From: Oribacterium sp.
Lineage (GTDB): Bacteria > Bacillota_A > Clostridia > Lachnospirales > Lachnospiraceae
NCBI GenBank assembly: GCA_004554245.1
Contig: SFND01000001.1
Location: 1 to 64,000, forward strand
Direction of reading: 5' to 3'
Length of the DNA: 64,000 nt
Positions 39,836-49,556 of this stretch are shown in pieces. Within the stretch, counting starts at the first letter, position 1, and each line of letters starts with the position of its first letter. The translations under genes were made by a program, and so were the position numbers. Under the pieces are notes generated by a model. The model was not told the origin of the DNA, searched no databases, and worked only from the letters and a program-made list of their open reading frames with translations.

Positions 39836-41185
39836 ATGAGTAAAAGTAATGTTCAGAGCATGACGTCGGGCTCCCCGCTTCGTTTGATCCTCGTTTTCAT
39901 GATTCCGCTTCTGCTCGGGAATCTGTTTCAGCAGTTTTACAACATCGTCGATGCGATGATCGTCGGGCGTCTGCTCGGTGCGGATGCGCTGGCCGCGGTC
40001 GGCGCCAGCTCGAGCGTCCAGTTCCTTGTGCTCGGTTTTTGCATGGGCAGCTGCGCAGGCTTCGGTATCCCGGTGTCACAGCGCTTCGGCGCAGAGGATA
40101 TGCAGGGACTCCGGCGCTACGTGTACCACAGCCTCGTGGTGACGGTCATCATCGCTGCGGTACTGACGACATTGACCGCACTCCTGTGCCCGCTCATCAT
40201 GCACATCATGCAGACGCCGGAAGACATATACCAGGACGCGTACCGGTACCTGCTGATCATCTTCCTCGGCATCCCGTTCACACTCCTCTATAACCTGCTG
40301 TCAAGCCTGCTCCGCGCGGTCGGAAACTCGAAGGCACCCTTCATCTTCCTCGCGATCTCGACCTTTCTGAACGTATTTCTGGATCTGTTCTGCATCGCGG
40401 TGCTTCACCTCGGCTGTGCCGGCGTCGCGCTGGCGACGATCACCGCGCAGGCCCTGAGCGGCATCGCCTGCCTCGTCTACATCATCCGCGTGATGCCGGT
40501 ACTGCATCCGACGCGCGAGGACTGCCACTGGAACAGTACCGTGGCCCGGAACCTCGTCGTCATGGGCCTGCCGATGGGCCTCCAGTATTCGGTCACCGCG
40601 ATCGGCTCGATGGTCATGCAGTCCGCGAACAACGGCCTCGGCTCCATCTACGTCTCCGGTTTCACCGCCGGCACGAAGGTGAAGCAGCTGATGCTCTGCC
40701 CGTTTGACGCCGTGGCCACCGCGATGGCGACCTTCGTCGGTCAGAACATGGGCGCGCATAAGATGGACCGTGTGAAGCAGGGCATCCGCGTGACGCTCGC
40801 ACTTGCGGTCGGCTACGGCATCGTTGCCGGTGTGATCATGAACTTCGGCGGACACTTCCTCGGCAGCCTCTTCGTCGATGCGGCCAATGTCTCGGTCATC
40901 GACGCAGCTGCCCGGTATATGGGCGCGCTCGGCCTCCTCTACTGGCTGCTCGCCATCCTCGACGTCACACGCTACGCGATCCAGAGCCTCGGCTTCAGCG
41001 CACTGTCCGTCATCAGTGGTGCCCTCGAGATGGTCGCCCGTATCCTCGTCGCCACGATCTGCGTCCCGCTCTTCGGCTACAGCGCCATCTGCTGGACCGA
41101 CCAGGCCGCCTGGCTCGCCGCCTGCGCCTACCTCATCCCGATGCTCCTGCATCTGATTCATAAGGTAGAGCGCGAACAGATGTGA
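39836..41185 (+). CDS. MATE family efflux transporter
   Basis: A second MATE antiporter, 449 residues and about 12 helices. FMIPLLLGNLFQQFYNIVDAMIVGR (read FMIPLLLGNLFQQFYN, IVDAMIVGR), LLRAVGNSKAPFIFL, VATAMATFVGQNMGAHKMDRV. Its sequence fits the DinF/NorM-like Firmicute subgroup and differs clearly from the gene at 16878-18209. It lies alone between ilvD and a converging cellobiose phosphorylase. The substrate is unknown. Confidence 0.9.
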   Translation: MSKSNVQSMTSGSPLRLILVFMIPLLLGNLFQQFYNIVDAMIVGRLLGADALAAVGASSSVQFLVLGFCMGSCAGFGIPVSQRFGAEDMQGLRRYVYHSLVVTVIIAAVLTTLTALLCPLIMHIMQTPEDIYQDAYRYLLIIFLGIPFTLLYNLLSSLLRAVGNSKAPFIFLAISTFLNVFLDLFCIAVLHLGCAGVALATITAQALSGIACLVYIIRVMPVLHPTREDCHWNSTVARNLVVMGLPMGLQYSVTAIGSMVMQSANNGLGSIYVSGFTAGTKVKQLMLCPFDAVATAMATFVGQNMGAHKMDRVKQGIRVTLALAVGYGIVAGVIMNFGGHFLGSLFVDAANVSVIDAAARYMGALGLLYWLLAILDVTRYAIQSLGFSALSVISGALEMVARILVATICVPLFGYSAICWTDQAAWLAACAYLIPMLLHLIHKVEREQM

Positions 41186-41217
41186 CTGATTTCACGGCAA
41201 AGAGGTCCTCCGGGCTC

Positions 41218-43653
41218 TTAACCTAAGGTCACCACGACCTCATGCTGCTCGCCGCTGAGCCCCAGCGGGATGACATTGCCGGCGACCGGAGCGCCATCCA
41301 CCGTCATAGAGGTGACGCCCTTTTCAGCGTGGGCGTGGTTGTCGATCGTGATGTGGTAGTGACTGCCACGGTAGAGCCGATCGACGGTGTAGTGCTCGAG
41401 TGTATCCGGGATGCAAGGGTCGATGCGGAGACCGTCCAGGCTCGGTTGGATGCCGAGGATGTACTGGCTCATGCAGGTAAAGGTCCAGGCTGCGGTGCCG
41501 GTCAGCCAGCTGTTCTTGCCCTCGCCCGGGGTCGCCGCATCACGTCCGGCCACCATCTGGCAGTAGACATACGGCTCCGTACGGTGGATCTCCGAGATGT
41601 CCTCGAGATAGATCGGGCAGGTCTTCTTGAAGACCTCGAAGGCACGGTTTCCATGACCGATCATCGTTTCGGCTGCTGCGATCCATGGATTATTATGACA
41701 GAAGATCCCGGCGTTCTCCTTATATCCAGGCGGGTAGGAGGAGATCTCACCGAGCTCCACGTGATACCGTGTATAGGCCGGCTGGTTCAGTACGATACCA
41801 TACTTGCACTCGAGGCGCTTCTCCACGGACGCGAGTGCCGTCGCGGCCTTGCCATCCTCGACACCGATGCCGGCCATAACACACATGCCCTGTGGCTCGA
41901 TGAAGATCTGGCCCTCCTCACAGACGTGAGAGCCCACCGGATTCGAGTATGCATCGAAGGCACGGATGAACCACTCACCGTCCCAGCCAGCGGTCTCGAC
42001 GGCCTCGACCATCGCGGCGACTTCCTGATCGACGGAGGCAGCCTCCTCACAAAGACCGATATGACGGCAGATATCTGCATATTCCTTTCCGTACTTCACG
42101 AACATGCCGGCGATGAAGACCGATTCCGCGACCGGACCCTCGGATGGACCGGTGGTCTGGAAGCTCTCACCCGGCTCCTCGGAGAAGCAGTTCAGGTTCA
42201 GACAGTCGTTCCAGTCGGCGCGACCGATCAGCGGCAGCTGGTGCGGTCCCTTATGCGTGACGGTGAAATGGAAGCTCCGACGGAGATGCTCCATGAGCGG
42301 CTTCGCATCCGTGAAATCCGAATCCCAGGCACAGGCTTCATCGAGAATCGAGAAGTCGCCGGTCTCCGCGAGATAGGCATGTGTGCAGGCAATCAGCCAG
42401 AGCGGATCATCGTTGAAACCGCCACCGATGTCAGCATTGCCCTTCTTGGTCAGCGGCTGGTACTGATGATAGCAGGAGCCATCCGGAAGCTGTGTGTTCG
42501 CGATGTCGAGGATGCGTTCGCGTGCGCGGGTCGGAATCAGATGGACGAACCCGAGCAGGTCCTGACAGCTGTCACGGAAGCCCATGCCACGGCCCATGCC
42601 GCTCTCGAAGTAGGAGGCGGAGCGGGACATGTTGAAGGTCACCATGCACTGATACTGATTCCAGATATTCACGACGCGGTTCAGCTTCTCGTCGCTGCTG
42701 TGTACCGTATAGCTGCTGAGGAGACCATCCCAGTAGGCCTTCAGCTCTGCGAGCGCAGCGTCCACCTGCGCGTCCGTCTGATACTTCGCGAGAAGCTTCT
42801 CCGCCGGCTTCTTATTGATGATGCCCGGCGCTTCCCACTTCTCGTCGACCGGATTCTCACAGTAGCCGAGCACGAAGATGAAGCTCTCGGATGCGCCCGG
42901 TGCGAGCTCAACCTTCAGATGATGCGAGCCGATCGGCTGCCAGCCATGGGCGATGGAGTTGCGACTCTCGCCGACGAGCACTGCCTCCGGATTATGGAAG
43001 CCGTTGTAGACACCGATGAAGGCGTCACGGCTTGTGTCGAAGCCGACGACCGGTCTGTTGACGGAAAATACCGCATAGTGATTCCGACGCTCGCGATACT
43101 CTGTCTTATGGTAGATCGTGCTGCCGATCACCTCGACCTCGCCCGTCGAGAAGTTCCGCTGGAAGTTCGTCTGATCGTCCTGCGCGTTCCAGAGACAGAA
43201 CTCGACGAAGCTGAAGAGGTCAATGCTTCTGGCCGTCACACCATCATTTCGCAGGGTGATGCGGTTGATCTCACAGGCGTCGTCCACCGGCACGAAGGCC
43301 TCGAGCTTCGCCTCGAGCTGATTCTTCCGGCTTGTGATGACGGTATAGCCGAGACCGTGACGACACTCATACGAATCAAGCGTAGTCTGCGTCGGCTGCC
43401 AGCCCGGATTCCAGATGCTGTCGCCATCCTTGATATAGTAGTAGCGGCCACCCTGGTCGAGCGGACAGTTGTTGTAACGGTAGCGGGTGAGACGCAGGAG
43501 TTTCGCATCCTTATAGAAGGAGTAGCCTCCTGCCGTGTTCGAGATGAGACTGAAGAAGTCCCGGGACCCGAGGTAGTTGATCCATGGGAGAGGGGTCTTC
43601 GGAGTCGTGATGACATATTCTCGCTGTGCGTCATCGAAATGACCGAATTTCAT
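41218..43653 (-). CDS. cbp: cellobiose phosphorylase (GH94)
   Basis: An 811-residue cytoplasmic enzyme that splits cellobiose with phosphate to glucose-1-phosphate and glucose, saving ATP. The N-terminus MKFGHFDDAQREYVITTPKTPLPWINYLG (read MKFGHFDDAQREYVITTP, PLPWINYLG) is the GH94 start. The beta-sandwich domain is followed by the (alpha/alpha)6 barrel with MGRGMGFRDSCQDLLGF and the catalytic acid Asp in IGRADWNDCLNLN (about residue 483). The length equals known clostridial cellobiose phosphorylases. GGAGG precedes the ATG. Divergent from a LacI regulator and near a sugar ABC transporter, with a LacI-type operator in its upstream region. Confidence 0.93.
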   Translation of the reverse strand: MKFGHFDDAQREYVITTPKTPLPWINYLGSRDFFSLISNTAGGYSFYKDAKLLRLTRYRYNNCPLDQGGRYYYIKDGDSIWNPGWQPTQTTLDSYECRHGLGYTVITSRKNQLEAKLEAFVPVDDACEINRITLRNDGVTARSIDLFSFVEFCLWNAQDDQTNFQRNFSTGEVEVIGSTIYHKTEYRERRNHYAVFSVNRPVVGFDTSRDAFIGVYNGFHNPEAVLVGESRNSIAHGWQPIGSHHLKVELAPGASESFIFVLGYCENPVDEKWEAPGIINKKPAEKLLAKYQTDAQVDAALAELKAYWDGLLSSYTVHSSDEKLNRVVNIWNQYQCMVTFNMSRSASYFESGMGRGMGFRDSCQDLLGFVHLIPTRARERILDIANTQLPDGSCYHQYQPLTKKGNADIGGGFNDDPLWLIACTHAYLAETGDFSILDEACAWDSDFTDAKPLMEHLRRSFHFTVTHKGPHQLPLIGRADWNDCLNLNCFSEEPGESFQTTGPSEGPVAESVFIAGMFVKYGKEYADICRHIGLCEEAASVDQEVAAMVEAVETAGWDGEWFIRAFDAYSNPVGSHVCEEGQIFIEPQGMCVMAGIGVEDGKAATALASVEKRLECKYGIVLNQPAYTRYHVELGEISSYPPGYKENAGIFCHNNPWIAAAETMIGHGNRAFEVFKKTCPIYLEDISEIHRTEPYVYCQMVAGRDAATPGEGKNSWLTGTAAWTFTCMSQYILGIQPSLDGLRIDPCIPDTLEHYTVDRLYRGSHYHITIDNHAHAEKGVTSMTVDGAPVAGNVIPLGLSGEQHEVVVTLG

Positions 43654-43713
43654 AAAGCCTCCTTCTATATAATTCTAAAACACAAAAAATAGAGTCTGAA
43701 ATTAACAAATTCA

Positions 43714-43727
43714 CGAATACGTTTTCG
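43714..43727. promoter_or_regulatory. LacI-family operator
   Basis: CGAATACGTTTTCG, a near-palindrome with central ACGT, lies 60 bases upstream of cbp in the 315-base gap between cbp and the divergent lacI-type gene. It fits GalR/LacI sites. The rest of the gap is AT-rich with no gene. Confidence 0.55.
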
Positions 43728-43968
43728 CTACACATAATTATATTTTCCTGGACAAAAGTTGTAAATAGAGCCGGCGAAAAAATCAACGAAATGTATATTT
43801 CGTACAAAAACGCATTTAAATATCTGTGAAATACTAGCTGTTTACAAGAAGACGAAATCGATTTAGAATGAAAATACGAAAAGGATTTCGGATGACAAAT
43901 TCGAGAAGTGAAACGAAAGAAAAGTAATTTCGACCAGGAGCATCCGAAAGGAAAGATGAATCAGTATT

Positions 43969-44988
43969 ATGGTAACGATTAAAGACATTTCGAAAGCGCT
44001 GGGGGTTTCGCCGGCGACCGTCAGTAAGGCACTGAATGGATATTCCGATATCAATCCACAGACCGCTGAACGGATCCGGGCCGCAGCGAAGGAAATGCAC
44101 TATCTTCCTAATATAGCAGCCCGACAGTTAAAAACCAATCGTTCTCATAATATCGGTGTCCTGTTTGTAGATGCAACAAACTCAGGACTCACCCATGAGT
44201 ACTTCGCAGCGATTCTGAACAGCGCGAAGGAAACCTTCGAAAAGCTCGGCTACGATGTGACCTTCATATCCGACACCATCGCCGGCACGAAGGCCAGCTT
44301 CTTGGAGCATGCACGCTACAGAAACTGTGATGGTGTCCTGATCGCCAGTGTGGATTTCACCTCCCCGCAGGTGGTTGAGCTCGTAAAGAGCGAGATCCCG
44401 ACCGTCACCATCGATTATCCGTTTAATGATAAGAGTGCGGTGATGTCCGACAACCTCGAAGGTCAGTACGAGCTGACGAAGTACGTGCTGGAGATGGGAC
44501 ATCGCAGAATCGGTCTCATCCATGGTGAGATGACCATGGTTACGAAGAAGCGACTGAATGGATTCCGGAGAGCACTGAAGGAGTTCGGTGTCGAGCTGAA
44601 TCCGATGTACGAGAAGGCCGGAGCCTTCCATGATGTGATGAGGACCGCGGAGGCGGTACGTGAGCTCATGGCACTTCCAGAGCCACCGACCATCCTGATG
44701 TGTCCGGATGATTACGCAGCGCTCGGAGCGCTGACCGAGCTTGAGAAGATGGGGCTTCGGATTCCGGAGGACATCAGCATCACCGGCTATGATGGCATCA
44801 ATCTTTCCCAGGTGATTCGCCCGAAGCTCACGACCTACTTCCAGGACTCCACCGGTATCGGTCATCAGTCCGCACGGAAGCTCGTCGAGGAGATCGAAGA
44901 GAAGGACAGCTGTACCGCAGAGCAGATCATGATCAGAGGCAAGCTCCTGCCGGGGCACAGCGTAAAGGATCTTCGGGAAGAAGCATAG
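43969..44988 (+). CDS. LacI family transcriptional regulator
   Basis: A 339-residue sugar-responsive repressor. N-terminal helix-turn-helix VTIKDISKALGVSPATVSKALNGY (VTIKDISKALG then VSPATVSKALNGY), hinge helix PNIAARQLKTNRS, and a periplasmic-binding-like effector domain (IGVLFVDATNSG, CDGVLIASVDF, ISITGYDG). It likely controls cbp and the ABC operon that follows (147 bases away), with cellobiose or a cellodextrin as effector. No clear RBS: GAAAGGAAAG lies at 43948. Confidence 0.9.
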   Translation: MVTIKDISKALGVSPATVSKALNGYSDINPQTAERIRAAAKEMHYLPNIAARQLKTNRSHNIGVLFVDATNSGLTHEYFAAILNSAKETFEKLGYDVTFISDTIAGTKASFLEHARYRNCDGVLIASVDFTSPQVVELVKSEIPTVTIDYPFNDKSAVMSDNLEGQYELTKYVLEMGHRRIGLIHGEMTMVTKKRLNGFRRALKEFGVELNPMYEKAGAFHDVMRTAEAVRELMALPEPPTILMCPDDYAALGALTELEKMGLRIPEDISITGYDGINLSQVIRPKLTTYFQDSTGIGHQSARKLVEEIEEKDSCTAEQIMIRGKLLPGHSVKDLREEA

Positions 44989-45081
44989 GACAGCGCTGAA
45001 GAAACGTGAAGACGCGGGATGATCTTCCGCCGGAAGCATTGGACGGATCAGACGAAATACAGGCACGTAAGAATGTACATG

Positions 45082-45099
45082 AAGTATCGAAGGATACTT
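45082..45099 (+). promoter_or_regulatory. inverted repeat upstream of the ABC operon
   Basis: AAGTATC-gaag-GATACTT, 37 bases before the binding-protein start. It could be an operator or hairpin. Confidence 0.4.
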
Positions 45100-45135
45100 T
45101 ACATAATAAGAATCTTTTTGAGGGAGGACTCAATA

Positions 45136-46563
45136 ATGAAAAAGAATGTGAAACGTTGGCTTAGTATGACGACTGTTGCGACGATGACCGTTGCATCACT
45201 GGCAGCCTGTGGATCATCACAGCCTGCAGCGACGACCGCTGCACCGGCAGAGACGAAGGCAGAGACCACCGCAGCAGCGACCGAGGTAGCCACCGAGGCG
45301 GCGACCGAGGCAGCTTCTGATGAGGGTAAGGTGCTCAATATCCAGTGCTGGAACGAGGAGTTCAAGTCCAGACTGACCGACCACTATCCAGGATATGAGG
45401 CCGTCGATGGTACGACCGGTAAGATCGGTGATGTGACCGTGAAGTGGACCATCACACCGTCCACTGATAACGCATACCAGAACAATCTCGATACCGTACT
45501 TCCGGAAAATGAGAACGCGTCTGCGGACAGCAAGGTAGACCTCTTCCTTGTCGAGGCCGATTATGCAAAGAAGTATGTAGATTCTGATGTTGAGGTTACC
45601 GTTCCGGTCAAGGATCTCGGCCTCACAGAGGATGAGCTTAAGAATCAGTATCAGTACACGAAGGACGTTGTGACCGACGGCGATGGCAATCTCCGTGGTG
45701 TTTCATGGCAGGGCTGCCCGGGCGTGCTGATCTACAACCGTCAGGCGGCGAAGGATGTGCTCGGCTCCGATGATCCTGCAGATGTACAGGCTGCGGTGAA
45801 GGACTGGGCTAGCTTTAACGAGACGGCGAAGAAGATGAAGAATGGCGGCTATACCATCACATCTTCGGTCAATGACTCCTACCGTGTATACTCGAACAAC
45901 GTCACCACTCCGTGGGTAACGGATGGCAAGATCACCATCGATGACAACATCAAGAACTGGGTAGACGATTCCAAGGCACTCGTTGATGCAGGCGAGACCA
46001 AGACCTACGAGCTCTGGTCCGATGACTGGAGCAAGGGCTTCTATCCGGATGGTAAGGTATTCTGCTACTTCGGACCGGCATGGCTCATCAACTTCTCGAT
46101 GGCTGCAGATACAGATGGATCGATCGCAAACCAGGGCGGCTGGGGTGCTGTTGAAGGACCGCAGGGCTTCTACTGGGGCGGCACATGGATCTGTGCAGCG
46201 AAGGGAACCGATAACCCGACACTCGTTGCCGACATTATGAGACAGCTCACCACCAACGAGCAGATCATGACCGACATCGTAAAGAAGGATAGTGATTTCG
46301 TAAACAACAAGCCGGCGATGGATGCCGCTGCAAAGGATGATTCCTTCGCATTCAAGGTACTGGGTGGACAGAACCCGCTCGCACTCTTCTGTGCAGGTGC
46401 AGATAAGATCGACCTTTCCAACATGACCAACTACGATCAGGGCTGCAACGAGGAGTTCCAGAAGGCGATGAAGAACTACTTCGATGGCAATGCTTCCTAC
46501 GAGGACGCACTGAACCTCTTCTACACAGCAGTTGAGGAGAAGTATCCGGAGCTTTCACACTAA
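45136..46563 (+). CDS. sugar ABC transporter substrate-binding lipoprotein
   Basis: A 475-residue family 1 (carbohydrate) binding protein. Lipoprotein signal with lipobox LAAC, acylated at C25; an Ala/Thr/Glu linker (about 27-60) follows. The fold opens VLNIQCWNEEFKSRL, with later segments GVSWQGCPGVLIYNRQ and WGAVEGPQGFYWGGTWICAAKGT (read in two parts) typical of sugar-binding proteins. ATG 45136 is chosen for GGGAGG. It is the first gene of an operon with two permeases, with no ATPase gene; a shared MsiK-type ATPase elsewhere is presumably used. Neighbouring cbp suggests cellobiose or cellodextrins. Confidence 0.9.
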   Translation: MKKNVKRWLSMTTVATMTVASLAACGSSQPAATTAAPAETKAETTAAATEVATEAATEAASDEGKVLNIQCWNEEFKSRLTDHYPGYEAVDGTTGKIGDVTVKWTITPSTDNAYQNNLDTVLPENENASADSKVDLFLVEADYAKKYVDSDVEVTVPVKDLGLTEDELKNQYQYTKDVVTDGDGNLRGVSWQGCPGVLIYNRQAAKDVLGSDDPADVQAAVKDWASFNETAKKMKNGGYTITSSVNDSYRVYSNNVTTPWVTDGKITIDDNIKNWVDDSKALVDAGETKTYELWSDDWSKGFYPDGKVFCYFGPAWLINFSMAADTDGSIANQGGWGAVEGPQGFYWGGTWICAAKGTDNPTLVADIMRQLTTNEQIMTDIVKKDSDFVNNKPAMDAAAKDDSFAFKVLGGQNPLALFCAGADKIDLSNMTNYDQGCNEEFQKAMKNYFDGNASYEDALNLFYTAVEEKYPELSH

Positions 46564-46570
46564 TCGACAT

Positions 46571-46608
46571 AAATGCCCGCCCGGTGGAGAGGCCGGGTGG
46601 GCATTTTT
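46571..46608 (+). terminator. intra-operon terminator
   Basis: AAATGCCCGCCCGG...CCGGGTGGGCATTTTT right after the binding-protein gene and before the permeases. Partial termination would raise binding-protein over permease levels. Confidence 0.8.
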
Positions 46609-46637
46609 ACCTTCAAAATTCAGAAAGGCTGCAGATT

Positions 46638-47549
46638 ATGAAGAAAAAACAGAGTAAGGTTGTACAGTACAACCGCTGGGGTTACTATTTTCTGATCCCG
46701 TTTATCGTTGTCTATCTTTTGTTCCAGTTCGTGCCACTCGTAACGACGATCTACAACAGCTTCTTCGAGAACTATCGCTCGGGCTTAAAGCAGATCGGGC
46801 CGAACTTCATCGGTCTCGGAAACTACCTGAAGATCCTGTCGAACGCAGATCTCTGGAAGTACGCCGGCAACACCATGATCATGTGGATCATCGGTTTCCT
46901 GCCGCAGATCATCACCTCGCTCCTCCTCGGTGCCTGGTTTACGGATCCCTCGCTTCGCCTTCGCGGCCAGCGCTTCTTTAAGACTGTGATCTATCTTCCG
47001 AATCTGATCATGGCGAGTGCATTCGCGATGCTGTTCTTCACCCTGTTCTCCGATTCCGGACCAGTCAACTCGATTCTGATGCAGCTTGGCATCCTCAGTA
47101 AGCCGTTTACCTTCCTGAGTAGTACGACGGCGACGAGATCCCTCGTCGGTGCCATGAACTATATCATGTGGTTCGGTAATACGACCATCCTCCTGATGGC
47201 CGGCATGATGGGCATCGATACCGCACTCTTCGAGGCGGCGCAGGTCGATGGCGCGAGCTCGACGCAGATCTTCTTCCGTATCACCCTGCCGCTGCTTCGA
47301 CCGATTCTCGTGTACGTGCTCATCACCTCCCTCATCGGTGGTATCCAGATGTTCGATGTACCGCAGATCCTGACGAACGGAAGCGGTGACCCGGCACGTA
47401 GTACGATGACCATGATCATGTGGCTCAACAAGCATCTGTACAGTAAGAACTTCGGCATGGGCGGTGCCCTTTCCGTTCTTCTCTTCATCATCACCGGTGT
47501 GCTGAGTATGATCGTCTATAAGACATCTTCCAGCAGCGAAGTAAACTAA
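46638..47549 (+). CDS. sugar ABC transporter permease (MalF type)
   Basis: A 303-residue inner-membrane subunit with six helices. The EAA coupling loop is seen as EAAQVDGASSTQIFFRITLPLL. The start ATG 46638 follows GAAAGG; the frame runs open 54 bases earlier through the terminator. It pairs with the next permease. Confidence 0.9.
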   Translation: MKKKQSKVVQYNRWGYYFLIPFIVVYLLFQFVPLVTTIYNSFFENYRSGLKQIGPNFIGLGNYLKILSNADLWKYAGNTMIMWIIGFLPQIITSLLLGAWFTDPSLRLRGQRFFKTVIYLPNLIMASAFAMLFFTLFSDSGPVNSILMQLGILSKPFTFLSSTTATRSLVGAMNYIMWFGNTTILLMAGMMGIDTALFEAAQVDGASSTQIFFRITLPLLRPILVYVLITSLIGGIQMFDVPQILTNGSGDPARSTMTMIMWLNKHLYSKNFGMGGALSVLLFIITGVLSMIVYKTSSSSEVN

Positions 47550-47561
47550 GGAGGCAGCGCT

Positions 47562-48419
47562 ATGACAGAAATGAAGCAAAGCCATGGAATGAACATCCAT
47601 GCCAGACGATTTATCTCGTATCTCGTACTGATCCTCCTGTCCTTCCTGTGCCTCATCTGGTTCTACATCCTGTTTATCAATGCGACCCGTTCGAACGCAG
47701 AGCTGACCCGCGGCTTCACGCCGATCCCGAGCAGCTACCTCTTGACGAACTGGCAGAACCTGCTGAATGGTACCCTTCCGGTGGTATGCGGCATGGGCAA
47801 CAGCTTCATCGTCGCCGGCTTAAGTGCGGTGCTCTGCACCTACTTCTCGACCATGACCGCCTATGCGATCCACGCATATAACTTCAAGCTCAAGAAGTTC
47901 ATGTTCACCTTCATCCTGATGATCATGATGATCCCGACGCAGGTCACAGCGCTCGGCTTCATCCAGTTCGTGACGAAGCTGAAGCTGATGGACAGCTTCA
48001 TCCCGCTGATCGTTCCGTCGATCGCTGCACCGGTCACCTTTTTCTATATGAAGCAGTATATGGACTCGGTACTTCCGATGTCCCTCGTCGAGGCGGCCCG
48101 CATCGACGGCGCCGGCGAGTTCCGCATCTTTAACACCATCGTGCTTCCGCTGATGAAGCCGGCCATCGCCGTGCAGGCGATCTTCACCTTCGTCAGCAGC
48201 TGGAACAACTACTTCCAGCCGGCCCTGATCCTTCATACCGACACGAAGAAGACCCTGCCGATCCTGATCGCTCAGCTTCGTTCCGCAGACTTCCTGAAGT
48301 TCGATATGGGCCAGGTCTATGTCATGATCGCCTTCTCGATCTTCCCGGTCATCATCGTGTACCTCATCCTCTCGAAGTACATCGTTGGTGGTGTTACCAC
48401 AGGTGGTGTCAAGGGATAA
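47562..48419 (+). CDS. sugar ABC transporter permease (MalG type)
   Basis: A 285-residue second permease. EAA loop EAARIDGAGEFRIFNTIVLPLM. Starts 12 bases after the previous stop with AAGGAGG before it. Ends just before a strong terminator. No ATP-binding subunit follows. Confidence 0.9.
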   Translation: MTEMKQSHGMNIHARRFISYLVLILLSFLCLIWFYILFINATRSNAELTRGFTPIPSSYLLTNWQNLLNGTLPVVCGMGNSFIVAGLSAVLCTYFSTMTAYAIHAYNFKLKKFMFTFILMIMMIPTQVTALGFIQFVTKLKLMDSFIPLIVPSIAAPVTFFYMKQYMDSVLPMSLVEAARIDGAGEFRIFNTIVLPLMKPAIAVQAIFTFVSSWNNYFQPALILHTDTKKTLPILIAQLRSADFLKFDMGQVYVMIAFSIFPVIIVYLILSKYIVGGVTTGGVKG

Positions 48420-48469
48420 ACCCGATTCACACATCTCATTTTTCTTCATAGGTTCTATAGCCTGAACCA

Positions 48470-48504
48470 AAAAGAACCGGTCCCGCAAGGGACCGGTTCT
48501 TTTT
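48470..48504. terminator. terminator of the ABC operon
   Basis: AAAAGAACCGGTCCC-gcaa-GGGACCGGTTCTTTT. It also serves the converging SGNH gene, whose stop lies at its edge. Confidence 0.85.
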
Positions 48505-49390
48505 AATGATTAAAATTTTTACTTGCAGCGTAGTCGCGGAAGCACTGTGCCCATACGACATACGCGGCGGCGTTCTGATGGATCATCTGATCGGTGCAGA
48601 AGTTCGGATTCAGGTTACCCTGGCCATCCGAGAGCGCATCGGCGATGTTCATGTAGCCCCAGCCGTTCTGCTGTGCGAGCTTCTGCATCTCGGTGTTCAG
48701 CCTGCGGACGGTCGGATTATCGAAGGCCCAGCTCTTCACACCCGGGAAGCTCTTCGTATAGCCCGGATAGATGTAGGTCGTACTGATGATCGTGAAGTCG
48801 ACCTCCGGATTGACCGCCTGAATCTGGTGGATGAGCTGTACATAGCGGTTTACGATCTTATCGGTACGGTCGCCGAGGTCGTTGAAGCCGAAGAACATAT
48901 AGATGTGCTTCGCGTTCATGAGCTTGATGGAGTTCCATACATTCAGGAACTGGCCCTTGTAGATCGGATGTGCGATCGTCTTATCCTGCTCCTCTGGGAT
49001 CAGTGCATTGATCAGATTATAGCGGGAGGCGGTCAGGAACTGAAGCTCAGCCATGAGCGGATTCGTTTTATTGCCCTGTGCGAACAGCTTGAAGCCATCG
49101 GCGACGGAATCACCGATGATGACGGAATCCTGATAGAAATCGAGCACGCGCTGATCCTCCTGCAGCGGGAGACCGTTGGCCGTGGTCTGTGCGCTCGCTT
49201 CGGCTGCCTGTGTGACCGTCTGTGTCGTGGTCGGTACAGCACTGCTGCCCGTGACGGTACTGGTCGCCGCCGTCGTCGGAACGGTCGGACCTGCCATCGG
49301 GCCGACTTCTGCCAGTGCAGAGAAGCCGGTAGAGGATACCATCGCTGCGGTCAGAAGTGCAGCGGCCCTTTTTCTGAAACTCTTTTTCAT
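48503..49390 (-). CDS. secreted SGNH/GDSL-family hydrolase
   Basis: A 295-residue exported esterase-like protein. A signal peptide (KKSFRKRAAALLTAAMVSSTGFSALA) is split as KKSFRKRAAALLTAA and MVSSTGFSALA; a Thr/Ala/Val-rich linker follows (about 30-70). SGNH elements: IIGDSVADG (block I serine) and FFGFNDLGD (block III Asn). Block V is seen as D-x-x-H in CTDQMIHQN. ATG 49390 is chosen from AAAGG spacing. It is the third gene of an MBOAT-DHHW-SGNH set that probably adds or removes O-acyl groups on a cell-surface polymer. Confidence 0.8.
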   Translation of the reverse strand: MKKSFRKRAAALLTAAMVSSTGFSALAEVGPMAGPTVPTTAATSTVTGSSAVPTTTQTVTQAAEASAQTTANGLPLQEDQRVLDFYQDSVIIGDSVADGFKLFAQGNKTNPLMAELQFLTASRYNLINALIPEEQDKTIAHPIYKGQFLNVWNSIKLMNAKHIYMFFGFNDLGDRTDKIVNRYVQLIHQIQAVNPEVDFTIISTTYIYPGYTKSFPGVKSWAFDNPTVRRLNTEMQKLAQQNGWGYMNIADALSDGQGNLNPNFCTDQMIHQNAAAYVVWAQCFRDYAASKNFNH

Positions 49391-49556
49391 AAACATGCCC
49401 TTTCTTCGATGGCGGCGAAGCCCGCCGCCTTTTCTTTTTAAGCGCAGTGCACTGCGCATTTTGTGTAAAAAATATCTGTGCTTCCATCCCCCGCATATGC
49501 AGCGAGATGCAGCACAGATACACTATATGCTGAAATGAAGCTGAAAGCAAGCGCCC

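Noticed and set aside
41242..43692. Very long open frame (816 codons) opposite the cellobiose phosphorylase gene, and similar long antisense frames opposite dctM, ilvD, MBOAT and mnmA
   Set aside because: They mirror real genes with strong family motifs. Their translations are rich in D, R, H and V without any recognisable fold, and they arise from GC-biased third positions.
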